Below, piece after piece: positions 7,717 to 16,360 of a stretch of 64,000 nt of DNA. Position 1 is the stretch's first letter; each line of letters begins with the position of its first letter. The stretch covers positions 129,948 to 193,947 of the forward strand of contig NZ_MQWD01000001.1 in the NCBI RefSeq assembly GCF_002283365.1, written 5' to 3'. Below the pieces are notes generated by a model. It searched no databases. It saw only the letters and a program-made list of their open reading frames with translations, and was not told the origin of the DNA. The translations under genes were made by a program, and so were the position numbers. This stretch comes from Rubrivirga marina. GTDB taxonomy: Bacteria; Bacteroidota; Rhodothermia; Rhodothermales; Rubricoccaceae.

Positions 7717-10155
7717 CTAACGCGCGACCACGACGGGGACGGCGGTGACCGCGTCACCGGCCTGGAGCCGGACGAGGTACGTCCCGCTGGCGAGCCCGCG
7801 GGCCTCGAAGGTGGCCGTGTGCGCACCGGCGGCCTCGGGGCCGTCGGCGAGTACGGCCACGCGGCGACCCAGGAGGTCGTAGACGGCGAGGCTCACATCG
7901 GCCGCCTCGCGGAGCTCGTAGGAGACGCGCGTCGAGGTCGAGAACGGGTTCGGCGCCGTGCTGAGGAGCCGGACCGCCCCATCGACCTCGGCCTCGTTCG
8001 CCACGCGGAACTGGGGGAGGTACTCGTCCTCGAGCCAGTCGAGCGCGGGCCGCTGCTCGCCGTTGGACCGGACGAGGTACGCCTCCTCCTCGTTCCGCCA
8101 GAGGCCGGGCCGCCAGCCCCAGAACGTGATGCCTTCGACCGACGGGTGCTCCCACAGCAAGGGGAAGATCCGCTGCATGTCGCGGAGCTGGTTCGCGTCG
8201 GACTGGGCCTCCGTCACGAACGCGCTCCTGTTCGGGTTGCCGTCGACGTCGAACTCGGTGACCTGAATCGGGAGCCCGGTCTCGCCGAGGAGGTCGAGCA
8301 CGGCCGTGATGGGCGCGCCGGACCGCGTCGAGAACGCGTGACCCTGAACGCCGATCACGTCGATCAGCCCCTCGGCCTGGAGGTCCTCGATGATGCCGCG
8401 GTACTCCTGCGCGGCCTGGATGCTGCTCAGGATGCCGTAGTCGTTGAGCATCAAGCGCTGGTCGTCACCAAAGACCTCGCGGGCCATCCGGAAGATCTCG
8501 ATGACCCAGTCGTAGCCGGTATCGCCGTCGCCTCCGAAGGCGTCCTTGTAGTCGGCCCGGCCGTTCTGGCCGTCCGGCGGGTTGTGGGTCCGGAGGACCT
8601 CGTTGGACACTTGGACGACGTCCATGTCCGGGTAGCGCTCGGCGACGGCCTCCATCCACTCGCGGATCTCCTCGCGCTGCTCGGCCGGCTCGAGGCCGGA
8701 AATCCAGTCCGGCTGCTGCGCGCCCCACGTGAGGACGTGGAAGTTGTAGTCGAGCCCGTTCTCCTGGGCCAGCTCGTACGAAGCGTCGAGGCCGCCCCAG
8801 TTGAACTGGTCGCGGGTGCCCTCGACGGAGCCCCACTTCCCGGCGTTCTCAGCGATGACGTAGTTCCAATAGAACTCGAAGTCCTCGGTCTGCGCCGGGC
8901 TGTAGATGTTGCCGATGAACTTCTCAAGGCCAGCCCCGAGCGGCTGCTCCGGGAGCTCGATCGGCTCCCCCGCGTCCACCGACCCGGGCTCGCCGTTGTC
9001 GAGGTTGGTGACGGTGTAGAACAGGTCGGAGCGGCCGAACGCGAGCTTGTCGATCAAGAGGCCGTTCTCGCGCGCGCCGATGGTAAACGTGTGGGTGAGC
9101 TCGCCCGGAGCGACGTAGAAGGAGTCGGCGGGGACGTCGTTGAAGTTGTTCTCGGAGAGGTTCACCCACTTCCAGACCTCGGCGCCCTCGGCGCCCAGCC
9201 CGGACACGAACTCGTCGGGCGTCGTGAAGCCAGCCGCGGCGAGTTGGTTGGCGACGATCCAGCCGTCGGCGACCGACGGGTCTTGGTCGCCGAAATCGTT
9301 GGCGTAGAAGAAGCTGTCGTCGTCGAACGTCGAGGCGCCGACGTAGACGCGGGCGAAGAGGTCGTACCAGCCCGGAGCGTCGAACGTGACCTCGTAGGTC
9401 GCCGTGCGGTTGGCGCCCGGGAAGCCGGCGCCGCCCGTCGTCTCCGTGACGTCGGTCGTGATGTCGATGTAGTCGACGCCGGCGTCGGCGTCGGTCGCCG
9501 TGGCGTACTCGCTGCCGAGGTCGCCGTCCTCCGCCTCGACGACGATGGGCGTCGCGCCCGCCTCGGGGTCGACGATCGAGAGCCCGTCGATGTAGATCGC
9601 GTTGCCGACGTTGGCGGCGTAGCTGAAGTGGACCGGCGCCCGGACCTCGGTCTCCTCGTCGGTGATCGTGAACTCGAACGTGAACTCCTGCCACTCCGTC
9701 GTCAGGTCGACGTTGTCGCGGAGCGCGGCGTACTCGTTGAACGCCTGGTTGCCGACCGAGAAGGTCGCCGTCGCGCCGTCCTCGTCGGCCTTGGCCCAGA
9801 TCGAGAACTGGTACGTCCCGTCCGGCATCACGGTGACGGGGAAGGCCGTCGCCTCAATGTGCCACGGGTTCGCCCCGGACGCGGCGACGGTGACCTTAAG
9901 CGCCTTCTCACCCTCCTGGGCGTCGTCGACGATCTCGAAGACGGCGGGCGGGTCGACGTCGGCGTTCACCGTCAGCTGCCAGCCGTCGATGCTGGCGAGG
10001 TCCTCGATGACGCCGAGGTCGGCGGATTCGAAGCCGCCGTTCGTGACCTGGGCTGAAGCGCTTCCGGCTCCAAAGACGGCGGCCAGGAGAAGGCCGAAGA
10101 ACGTGCGGACCAGCGCGGAACGGCCGCGCGTGGCATTAAAGTCGGTGGAGATCAA
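7717..10155 (-). CDS. Secreted modular GH10 endo-1,4-beta-xylanase with CBMs and T9SS tail
   Basis: Hydrolyses internal beta-1,4 bonds of xylan. The order is: signal peptide (ending AGSASAQ), a CBM4/9-type module (VTNGGFESADLG to about residue 175), a second beta-sandwich region (VVEAEDGDLGSEYATATDAD, about 185-370) that looks carbohydrate-binding, the GH10 barrel (about 390-725) and a T9SS domain (STAPNPFSTSTRV, LLGRRVAVLADGPEAAGAH, ending VVVAR). The acid/base Glu is in VVQVSNEV (about 519) and the nucleophile in IQVTEFDV (about 634). The frame is open to an ATG at 10320, but only the TTG at 10155 puts a signal peptide at the N-terminus, and one operator-like palindrome lies in the excluded part; the start is therefore uncertain. 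LacI-like palindromes upstream suggest substrate control. Confidence 0.93.
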   Translation of the reverse strand: MISTDFNATRGRSALVRTFFGLLLAAVFGAGSASAQVTNGGFESADLGVIEDLASIDGWQLTVNADVDPPAVFEIVDDAQEGEKALKVTVAASGANPWHIEATAFPVTVMPDGTYQFSIWAKADEDGATATFSVGNQAFNEYAALRDNVDLTTEWQEFTFEFTITDEETEVRAPVHFSYAANVGNAIYIDGLSIVDPEAGATPIVVEAEDGDLGSEYATATDADAGVDYIDITTDVTETTGGAGFPGANRTATYEVTFDAPGWYDLFARVYVGASTFDDDSFFYANDFGDQDPSVADGWIVANQLAAAGFTTPDEFVSGLGAEGAEVWKWVNLSENNFNDVPADSFYVAPGELTHTFTIGARENGLLIDKLAFGRSDLFYTVTNLDNGEPGSVDAGEPIELPEQPLGAGLEKFIGNIYSPAQTEDFEFYWNYVIAENAGKWGSVEGTRDQFNWGGLDASYELAQENGLDYNFHVLTWGAQQPDWISGLEPAEQREEIREWMEAVAERYPDMDVVQVSNEVLRTHNPPDGQNGRADYKDAFGGDGDTGYDWVIEIFRMAREVFGDDQRLMLNDYGILSSIQAAQEYRGIIEDLQAEGLIDVIGVQGHAFSTRSGAPITAVLDLLGETGLPIQVTEFDVDGNPNRSAFVTEAQSDANQLRDMQRIFPLLWEHPSVEGITFWGWRPGLWRNEEEAYLVRSNGEQRPALDWLEDEYLPQFRVANEAEVDGAVRLLSTAPNPFSTSTRVSYELREAADVSLAVYDLLGRRVAVLADGPEAAGAHTATFEARGLASGTYLVRLQAGDAVTAVPVVVAR

Positions 10156-10229
10156 AACAGGTCTGGAGCAAGAGACAGAAAGAAGAGCGGGCTGTGCCGT
10201 CGGTACGAGAAGGCGGTGGCCCAAGGCCC

Positions 10230-10239
10230 GAAGCGCTTC
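10230..10239. promoter_or_regulatory. GAAGCGCTTC palindrome, LacI-family-like operator
   Basis: A perfect 10-bp palindrome with a central CG, as in LacI-family operators that share an AGCGCT core (for example the known CelR site TGGGAGCGCTCCCA). It lies about 75 nt upstream of the preferred GH10 start. The same 10-mer also occurs at 10055-10064 (within the signal-peptide codons) and at 10759-10768. Confidence 0.45.
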
Positions 10240-10758
10240 CGTGACGGTGGGAAAACGAGGCGCCTTCACGGCGTCCAGGGGCTGAAGGCGGAGGCACTCG
10301 GCCCGGAATGGTAACGTCATATGACGAGTCGGTGTAGAGGCTACGAAGGGCGGCTCGCCATGTCAAGGCACCACGGAGTGGCCCACACAGTGTTGCCACA
10401 TACAAAAAACGTGGCGGTACTGCTCAACTGGGGGCGGTTCCTTCGTCTCGGGGGCCGGAGGGCGAGGCGGCGAGCGAGTCCAAGGGCAGGGGCTCTTCTC
10501 ATTCCACGTCGGCGCGTCGACTGAAACGCTGAACACATGGACAGCGGCGCGTGGGCCTCGGAGGCATCCATTGTCGTCCGACCCTGGTCCCCACCGACAG
10601 ACCGGGGCGCCGAGGTCGGGACAGGGCCATTGGCGGCCGCCCACCGGAGGGCGACGCGACGCGACTCGGAGCGTGGGCAGGAAAGGGAACGCACGGGAGC
10701 GCGAGGCGGAGGGGTCGGAGGGGATGACGGCGAGGCCGCTCGGACCACCAAGGGGTCG

Positions 10759-10790
10759 GAAGCGCTTCTCTAATCTAATGAAACGTTTCA
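10759..10790. promoter_or_regulatory. Double operator upstream of xylanase: GAAGCGCTTC plus TGAAACGTTTCA
   Basis: Two perfect palindromes with CG centres lie 21 bp apart centre to centre (10759-10768 and 10779-10790), about two helical turns. Read on the minus strand, the second continues as TTGAAACGTTTCATTAGATT and matches the elements at 21214-21237 and 43041-43064 (TTGAAACGTATCAATA) at nearly every core position. This links the xylanase to the same predicted regulator as the two divergent CAZyme promoters. Confidence 0.65.
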
Positions 10791-10819
10791 AACATCCGAG
10801 GTTTCCTCGCCCCGTCTAG

Positions 10820-10851
10820 AAAAAAGAGGAGCGGGACGCCCGGGTCTCTGC
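10820..10851 (-). terminator. Weak terminator candidate after the GH2 gene
   Basis: Downstream of the GH2 stop (10860), the minus strand reads a short GC stem around CCCGGGCGTCCCG followed by CTCCTCTTTTTTC, with six T at 10820-10825. The stem is short, so the call rests mainly on the T-run. Confidence 0.4.
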
Positions 10852-10859
10852 CGATCGCG

Positions 10860-13598
10860 TCAGCGATCCGAGGGGTGGATCTCCACCGTCGCCGGTGCCA
10901 GCCCGTCGCTCGAGATCGTCACCGTGAGCGGCGCCGTCGCCCCCGGCGCGAGCCGGACGATCCCGAGCGCGAGCCCGTTGAACGCCTGCCGGCTGGCGGA
11001 CTGAAACGGCTCGAAACTCGTCGGGTCCCCGTTGTCGGTCGCCACGACCTCACCTGGGCCGTCGACTTCGAAGCGGACGCGATTCGACGCCTCGGGCACG
11101 ACGCGTCCTTCGGCATCGAGCACGCGGACCGTGAGGAACGACAGGTCGCGGCCATCCGCGGCGATCACGGCCCGGTCCGCCTCGGCGTCGAGGCGGGCGG
11201 GCGCGCCGGCCGTCTCGACGCGGTCGCGAGCCCACACGTGGCCGCCCTTATACGCGACGACCTCGAGGGTGCCGGGCTCGTACACCACGTCGTCCCAGCG
11301 GAGGCGGTATTCGTACTCGCCCTTGCGCTTGCGGCCGAGCGACGCGCCGTTGAGGAACAGCTCGGCCTCGTCGCCCGAGGTGAACACGTGGACCGGCGTG
11401 ACCTCCCCCACGCGGCCCGGCCACGTCCAGTGCGGCAGGATGTGGGCCATCGGGTGGTCCGGCCGCCACTCCGACTGGTAGAGGTAGAACCGGTCCTTCG
11501 GGAAGCCGGCCAGGTCGATCACGCCGAAGTACGAGCTCCGCGCGTCGTAGTAGGGTGTCGGCTCGCCGAGGTAGTCGAACCCGCTCCACACGAACCCGCC
11601 GCCGACGTACGGGTGCTGGTCGAGCGACCGGAACACCTTGTCGGCCGACGACCCGAACGGCGCCGTGTACAACTCGTACGCGCTGACGTAGTGGCGGACC
11701 GGATCGCCGCCGGTCGAGTCGCTGACGGGCGCGCTGATGCCGGGCGCGACCGGGAAGACGTAGGTCCCGCGGCTGCTCACGGCCGCCGCGTTCTCACTGC
11801 TCACGATCACCTTGTCGGGGTAGGCCGCGTGGAAGGCCGGGTACAGCGGCGACGTCGTGATGCCCTGGAGGTGCGAGTACGCCGGGGCGTCGCGGATCCC
11901 CTCGCCCTGGTAGTTCAGGTTGATGAGGTCGGTCGCCGTGGGGAACGCCATGTCGGGCTTGGCGAAGTTCATCGACGCCGTCGTCGGGCGGCCCTGCGGG
12001 TCCTCCTCGTGGACGATCGCGCTCAGCCGCCGGCCCACGTCCGCGCCGGCCTCCTCGGTGTACTGCTCGCCGACCTCGTTCCCGATGCTCCACAGGATCA
12101 CCGACGGGTGGTTCCGGTCGCGGCGGACCAGCGCGCGGGTGTCGGGCTCGCCCCAGTCGGGGAAGATGAGGTGGAAGTCGAGCGGCGTCTTCCGGCGCTC
12201 CCACACGTCGAACGTCTCGTCGACCACGAGGAAGCCCATCCGGTCGGTCAGTTCGAGGAGTTCCGGCGCCGGCGGGTTGTGGGCCATTCGGATGGCGTTC
12301 GTCCCCATCTCGCGGAGGATCTCGAGCTGGCGCTCCGCCGCGCGCACGTTGAATGCCGCCCCGAGCGCGCCGAGGTCGTGGTGCTGGTTCGCGCCCCTCA
12401 GGTAGACGTGCTCGCCGTTGACCACCACGCCCCGGTCCGGGTCGAACTCGAGGCTACGGATGCCGAACGTCGTCTCGACCTCGTCGACGGGCACGCCGTC
12501 GCGGGAGACGGTCGTCACGGCGACGTAGAGGGTCGGCGTTTGCGTCGGCGGCGGGCCCCAGAGGCGCGGGCTCTCGACCACGGCCGCGCCCTCGACCGTG
12601 GCGCTCCCGCCCGCCTCGACCGTCGCCGTCAGCGGGTCGAACCGCGCGACGGCCGGGCCGACCCGGTCGCCCTGGGCGTCGAGGCGGACCACCTCGGTCA
12701 CGACCTCCACGCTCGCGTCCGCGTCGCCGTCGTTGTCGACGGTCACCGCCAGCTCGACCGTCGCCGCGTCCTCGGACACGTCCGGCGTCGCGACGGCCGT
12801 GCCCCACTGGGCGACGTGGACGGGGTTCGTCTTGACCAGCCACACGTTCCGGTACAGGCCGCCGCCGGGGTACCACCGCGACGAGTTCGGCGGGTTGTCG
12901 AGCCGGATGACGAGCTGGTTCTCGCCGCCGAACGCCACGTACGGCGTCAGGTCCACGCGCCATGAGGCGTAGCCGAACGGCCAGCCGCCGACTAGCTGCT
13001 CGTTGAGCCAGACGGTCGCGTACGACATCGCGCCGTCGACGTCGAGGAAGATCTGCCGGCCGGCGTCCTCTGCCGCGAGGTCGATCGCCTTTCGGTACCA
13101 GCCGACGCCCCAGCTCGGCAGGCGGCCCATCCCACCGTACGGGCCCTCCTCCAACCACGGGCCCTCGATGGCCCAGTCGTGCGGGAGGTCGACGCGCTCC
13201 CAGCCGGAGTCGTCGAAGGCACGCTGGACGTACGACACGTCGGCGCCAGGGTGGCCCGGCGGGCGCTCGTGCCGCTCCGCCGGATCGTCGAGGAAATCGT
13301 TGGCCGTCGGGAGGACCCACGGCTTGAGGACTCGTTGCTGGGCCTCGACGTCGACGGCCGCTTCGGGCTCGGCGTCGGCCGGCCGGTCGTCCTGGGCCTC
13401 CGAGTCGTCGGGGCGGACGTCGTAGAGCAGGCGTCCCTCCGCGTCGACCGGGTCGCCCATCGTGAACCGCCAGCCGTCGTTGATCGACACGCGCTCGCGG
13501 CCGGCGCTCGGACTCGCCGTGGCGGCTGGGGCTTGAACGGACGGCCCCGAACTGCACGCGGCGAGCACGGTGGCGAGGAGGAGGAGAGACTGTCGCAT
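10860..13598 (-). CDS. GH2 beta-galactosidase-like lipoprotein (DUF4982-type C-terminus)
   Basis: 912 residues. The start at 13598 gives MRQSLLLLATVLAACSSG, a lipoprotein signal with lipobox LAAC, so the enzyme is probably membrane-tethered facing the periplasm. The usual GH2 order is seen: N-terminal sugar-binding jelly roll with PHDWAIEGPW and WYPGGGLYRNVWL, an immunoglobulin-like domain, then the TIM barrel. The acid/base Glu is in ILWSIGNEVGEQ (about residue 507) and the nucleophile in VSSENAAAV (about 601). After the barrel, VHVFTSGDEAELFLNGASLG is typical of the DUF4982 domain found in many GH2 enzymes of polysaccharide loci. Galactosyl side chains of xyloglucan or arabinoxylan are the likely substrate, but beta-glucuronidase or other GH2 specificities cannot be excluded. 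It is the last gene of the minus operon starting at 21152. Confidence 0.9.
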   Translation of the reverse strand: MRQSLLLLATVLAACSSGPSVQAPAATASPSAGRERVSINDGWRFTMGDPVDAEGRLLYDVRPDDSEAQDDRPADAEPEAAVDVEAQQRVLKPWVLPTANDFLDDPAERHERPPGHPGADVSYVQRAFDDSGWERVDLPHDWAIEGPWLEEGPYGGMGRLPSWGVGWYRKAIDLAAEDAGRQIFLDVDGAMSYATVWLNEQLVGGWPFGYASWRVDLTPYVAFGGENQLVIRLDNPPNSSRWYPGGGLYRNVWLVKTNPVHVAQWGTAVATPDVSEDAATVELAVTVDNDGDADASVEVVTEVVRLDAQGDRVGPAVARFDPLTATVEAGGSATVEGAAVVESPRLWGPPPTQTPTLYVAVTTVSRDGVPVDEVETTFGIRSLEFDPDRGVVVNGEHVYLRGANQHHDLGALGAAFNVRAAERQLEILREMGTNAIRMAHNPPAPELLELTDRMGFLVVDETFDVWERRKTPLDFHLIFPDWGEPDTRALVRRDRNHPSVILWSIGNEVGEQYTEEAGADVGRRLSAIVHEEDPQGRPTTASMNFAKPDMAFPTATDLINLNYQGEGIRDAPAYSHLQGITTSPLYPAFHAAYPDKVIVSSENAAAVSSRGTYVFPVAPGISAPVSDSTGGDPVRHYVSAYELYTAPFGSSADKVFRSLDQHPYVGGGFVWSGFDYLGEPTPYYDARSSYFGVIDLAGFPKDRFYLYQSEWRPDHPMAHILPHWTWPGRVGEVTPVHVFTSGDEAELFLNGASLGRKRKGEYEYRLRWDDVVYEPGTLEVVAYKGGHVWARDRVETAGAPARLDAEADRAVIAADGRDLSFLTVRVLDAEGRVVPEASNRVRFEVDGPGEVVATDNGDPTSFEPFQSASRQAFNGLALGIVRLAPGATAPLTVTISSDGLAPATVEIHPSDR

Positions 13599-13674
13599 GG
13601 GTGGGGTCCGCGAGTCGGAGGACGCCGCATCCGTCGGGGACGAGCCCGCTGAGGCGTTCGCCAGTCTACCCCCG

Positions 13675-13704
13675 CCCCACCCCGGCGTCGACGCCGGGGT
13701 GGGG
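13675..13704 (-). terminator. Perfect 30-bp palindrome between GH9 and GH2 genes
   Basis: The 15-bp arms CCCCACCCCGGCGTC (13675-13689) and their complement (13690-13704) meet without a spacer, 11 nt after the GH9 stop. No T-run follows on the minus strand. It could attenuate transcription into the GH2 gene or stabilise the upstream mRNA. Confidence 0.55.
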
Positions 13705-13714
13705 GCGTCGGGGG

Positions 13715-16306
13715 CTACTCGGCGAGCAGCTCGTTCGCCGCGTGAACGAGGTAGACGTAGGACGCGCTGACGTCCAGGACGTACTCGTTCTCTCCCCAGA
13801 AGAACGGCCAGTCCTCCTTGTTCTCGAAGAAGTCCGGCTCGAACATCAGCACGCCCGGCACCACCCCGCCCGCGATGAAGCCGAAGTCGGCGCGGTTGAT
13901 GCCGTAGGCGACCTCCTTCGACACGGTCCCCACGGCCGAGACGAACGAGACGTTCGAGTACGGGTGGCGGCCCAGGACGTAGTGGAGCCCGTTCAGGACG
14001 TCCTCGCGGCCGACGAGGTCGGGGTAGTGCTCGTGGGCGTGGAAGTTCGTGATCGCGAAGTCGACGATCTGGCTGTTGCCGGCCCAGCCGCCCGTCGAGA
14101 TCGGGACGCCGTACGGGTTCTCGTCCGCGATCTCGGCGAGCTGTTCGCGGTAGGCCTCGACGTGGGGGCGCAGCCGGGCCTTGTAGTCGTCGCCGAGGTG
14201 GGGGACGGCCTCCAGCGCGATGCCGATCGGGCTCCAGCGGCCCGGCGTGTTCTCCATGGCGGGCCACAGCAGCGCCTCGAACCGCTCGGCGTAGGCCTCG
14301 TCGCCCGTCGTGCGGTACATCTGGAGCGCGGCGGCTAGCTCGCCGCGGGCTCCGAACCACCGCGCGGGGCCGTCCGCCTCGGGCGCCTCGCCGGCGTTGT
14401 CGTCGAGGAGCTTCTGCGCCGAGGCCATCGCCCGCCGGGCGAGGTCCGGGTTGAAGTCGCTCAGCACGCGGGCCGCCGCCGCGAGGGCGCTGACCGTCGA
14501 GAACTCGCGGCTTCGCGAGCGGCCGGTGAAGGCCCAGCGGTCGTCGGGCGTCCCGCTCGAGACGCCGTCGGTCTCGTAGGGCGCGAGGTCCGGGTTGTAC
14601 GGGAGGTTGTCGGTCTCGGTGCTCGCGTCGCCGAGGTGGTGGTACTGGTGGAGGTTCGGGACGATGATCCCGCGCGTCGGGTGGCCGATGTTCTCGATTT
14701 GGGCAACGAGGTTGAGCGTCCCGTGCTCGATCTGCTGGAGCAGGTCGGGCTGGCCGTCCGGCCGGTGGATGTCAACGTAGCGGGTCTCTTGATCGATGAA
14801 CGTCTGGTCGCGGTCCACCTCGAACCGCTCCCAGAGGGTCGTCATCGTGCGGACGACCTCGTTGTGCCGCTCGGTCTGGATGTCGAAGTCGCCGGCGTCG
14901 AACCACCCGCCGACGTCGAGCCCCGGGATCCGCTCGAGCGCCTCGTACTCGGTGTCGGTCGTCGGGCCCATCTCGTAGCCGTCGAAGTGCTCGATGTTGG
15001 GCGGCGCCTGGAGCGCGTCGTCGAGGTACGGGACGCCGTGCCACAGCCGGTAGCCCTCGTTGACCGCCATGTGGTCCATCTGGACCGGGAAGAACACGTC
15101 CATCGTCGGGTGCCACGCGTCGGCGTAGACGTCGGGCTTGATGACGAACGGGGTCGTCGTCTGGTCGCCGTACCGAATGGCGTAGACGCCGGGCTCGGTC
15201 ACCGACGAGAAGTCGAACGTGAGGTAGCGGTACCGCGTGAACGCGCCCCACTCCGTCGCCGGCCCGGCGAACGCCTCGACGTGCTCCCCGTCGGCCGTAA
15301 TCCGGTGGAGCGTCGCCGTCGCGAGCGGCGCGTCGTTGGCGTCGAGCTCGACGATGGCCACTTTCTCCTGGCCCGGCGTGTACCCGACCTGCGAGAACTG
15401 GACGACCGGCTCGCGCGTCCAGCCCGGCGTCGCGTTCGGCGTGACGGTCCACTCCAGCACGCGGCCCGTCCGGCCCTCGGGGAGCAGGCTCCGCACGACG
15501 TACCACCCGTTCTGGGCCAGGAGGCGGCCGTCGAACAGCAGGAGGTCGGCGTCCTCGGACCGGATCACGACGCGGTGCGCGGGGTCCTCGGGCGCCAGCA
15601 CGAGCGTCCGGCCCTCGGCGATGGGCTCGGGCACGATGAACTGGCCGAGGCCGCGGTCGTCGAACGTCGTCTGGCCGTTGTACTGCGGCACCTTGTCCGC
15701 CAGCGGCGCGACGCGGCTCGGGCCCGACGGGTGGCGGGGGAACACGTTCGGGACGCCGTCGACGAGGTACGTCTTGCGGAAGTAGGCGGAGGGCAGGAAC
15801 TCCAGGTTGAACCCGGCCTTGCCGACGAGCGCGGCCGGCACCGGCTCGTCGAGGTCGACGCTGAGGCGGAGGCCGTCGCCCTCGGGGACGGCGTGGACGT
15901 CAGCTTCGAATCCGTAGTCCTCGTACCGCAGCGTCACGTCGATCGCGCCCGTCTCCGGATCGACGGTCCGGGAGACGACGTCGGGGATGAGGTCCCACTG
16001 CTCCGGCGTGTTCTGGAGGCGGACACCCCCGTTCGTCGCCGTCCGGATGCCGTGGTGGATGATCTCGATGCCGGCGTTCTTCTCGTCGTAGAACATCCCG
16101 TCGTACTGGTTGCTGAACACCAGGACGTTGACGCCGTCGGCCTCGTAGTACTCGCGGTCGTTGAGTTGGAGCGTCTGGGCCGAGGCCGGGACGGCGAGCG
16201 CCAGACCGAGGACCGAGGCCGCCGCCGCTCGCGCGAGCGCGCTCCGAAGTCGGCGGGACGGGGTGCCCGCACGCGACGCGCAGGCTCTAGTGGGGGACGT
16301 GGGCAT
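13715..16306 (-). CDS. GH9 family glycoside hydrolase (cellulase/exo-glucosidase type)
   Basis: 863 residues, with signal peptide MPTSPTRACASRAGTPSRR followed by a hydrophobic stretch ending AVPASAQ. About 300 N-terminal residues form a beta-rich region, then the Ig-like CelD_N domain (VVQFSQVGYTPGQEKVAIV), then an (alpha/alpha)6 barrel. GH9 hallmarks are the catalytic base region LDVGGWFDAGDFDIQTERHN (near residue 470) and, at the C-terminus, WGENEYVLDVSASYVYLVHA, whose second Glu (about 841) matches the GH9 proton donor. There is no T9SS tail, so it is probably periplasmic. In a hemicellulose cluster it may act on the beta-glucan backbone of xyloglucan or on cello-oligosaccharides; an exo-type GH9 is equally possible. 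It lies 54 nt downstream of the GH97 gene in the same operon. Confidence 0.88.
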   Translation of the reverse strand: MPTSPTRACASRAGTPSRRLRSALARAAAASVLGLALAVPASAQTLQLNDREYYEADGVNVLVFSNQYDGMFYDEKNAGIEIIHHGIRTATNGGVRLQNTPEQWDLIPDVVSRTVDPETGAIDVTLRYEDYGFEADVHAVPEGDGLRLSVDLDEPVPAALVGKAGFNLEFLPSAYFRKTYLVDGVPNVFPRHPSGPSRVAPLADKVPQYNGQTTFDDRGLGQFIVPEPIAEGRTLVLAPEDPAHRVVIRSEDADLLLFDGRLLAQNGWYVVRSLLPEGRTGRVLEWTVTPNATPGWTREPVVQFSQVGYTPGQEKVAIVELDANDAPLATATLHRITADGEHVEAFAGPATEWGAFTRYRYLTFDFSSVTEPGVYAIRYGDQTTTPFVIKPDVYADAWHPTMDVFFPVQMDHMAVNEGYRLWHGVPYLDDALQAPPNIEHFDGYEMGPTTDTEYEALERIPGLDVGGWFDAGDFDIQTERHNEVVRTMTTLWERFEVDRDQTFIDQETRYVDIHRPDGQPDLLQQIEHGTLNLVAQIENIGHPTRGIIVPNLHQYHHLGDASTETDNLPYNPDLAPYETDGVSSGTPDDRWAFTGRSRSREFSTVSALAAAARVLSDFNPDLARRAMASAQKLLDDNAGEAPEADGPARWFGARGELAAALQMYRTTGDEAYAERFEALLWPAMENTPGRWSPIGIALEAVPHLGDDYKARLRPHVEAYREQLAEIADENPYGVPISTGGWAGNSQIVDFAITNFHAHEHYPDLVGREDVLNGLHYVLGRHPYSNVSFVSAVGTVSKEVAYGINRADFGFIAGGVVPGVLMFEPDFFENKEDWPFFWGENEYVLDVSASYVYLVHAANELLAE

Positions 16307-16360
16307 GGATCGGGATCGGGTGGGGATGAACTGCAGAGGAGAGAATGGGCGGGAGCAGGC

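Larger units (their letters stand above)
10156..10859. other. Long upstream regulatory region of the GH10 xylanase gene
   Basis: No convincing gene is seen in about 700 nt between the GH2 stop (10860) and the GH10 start. Short frames on both strands lack protein-like composition. The segment holds two GAAGCGCTTC palindromes (10230-10239 and 10759-10768), one TGAAACGTTTCA palindrome (10779-10790) and an A/T-richer stretch around 10396-10425 (CCACGTTTTTTGTATG on the minus strand) that could contain a promoter. Confidence 0.6.

Noticed and set aside
10860-14360. GH2 frame extended to 14360
   Set aside because: The added part overlaps the GH9 gene and is Arg/Pro-rich; a lipoprotein signal starts at 13598.
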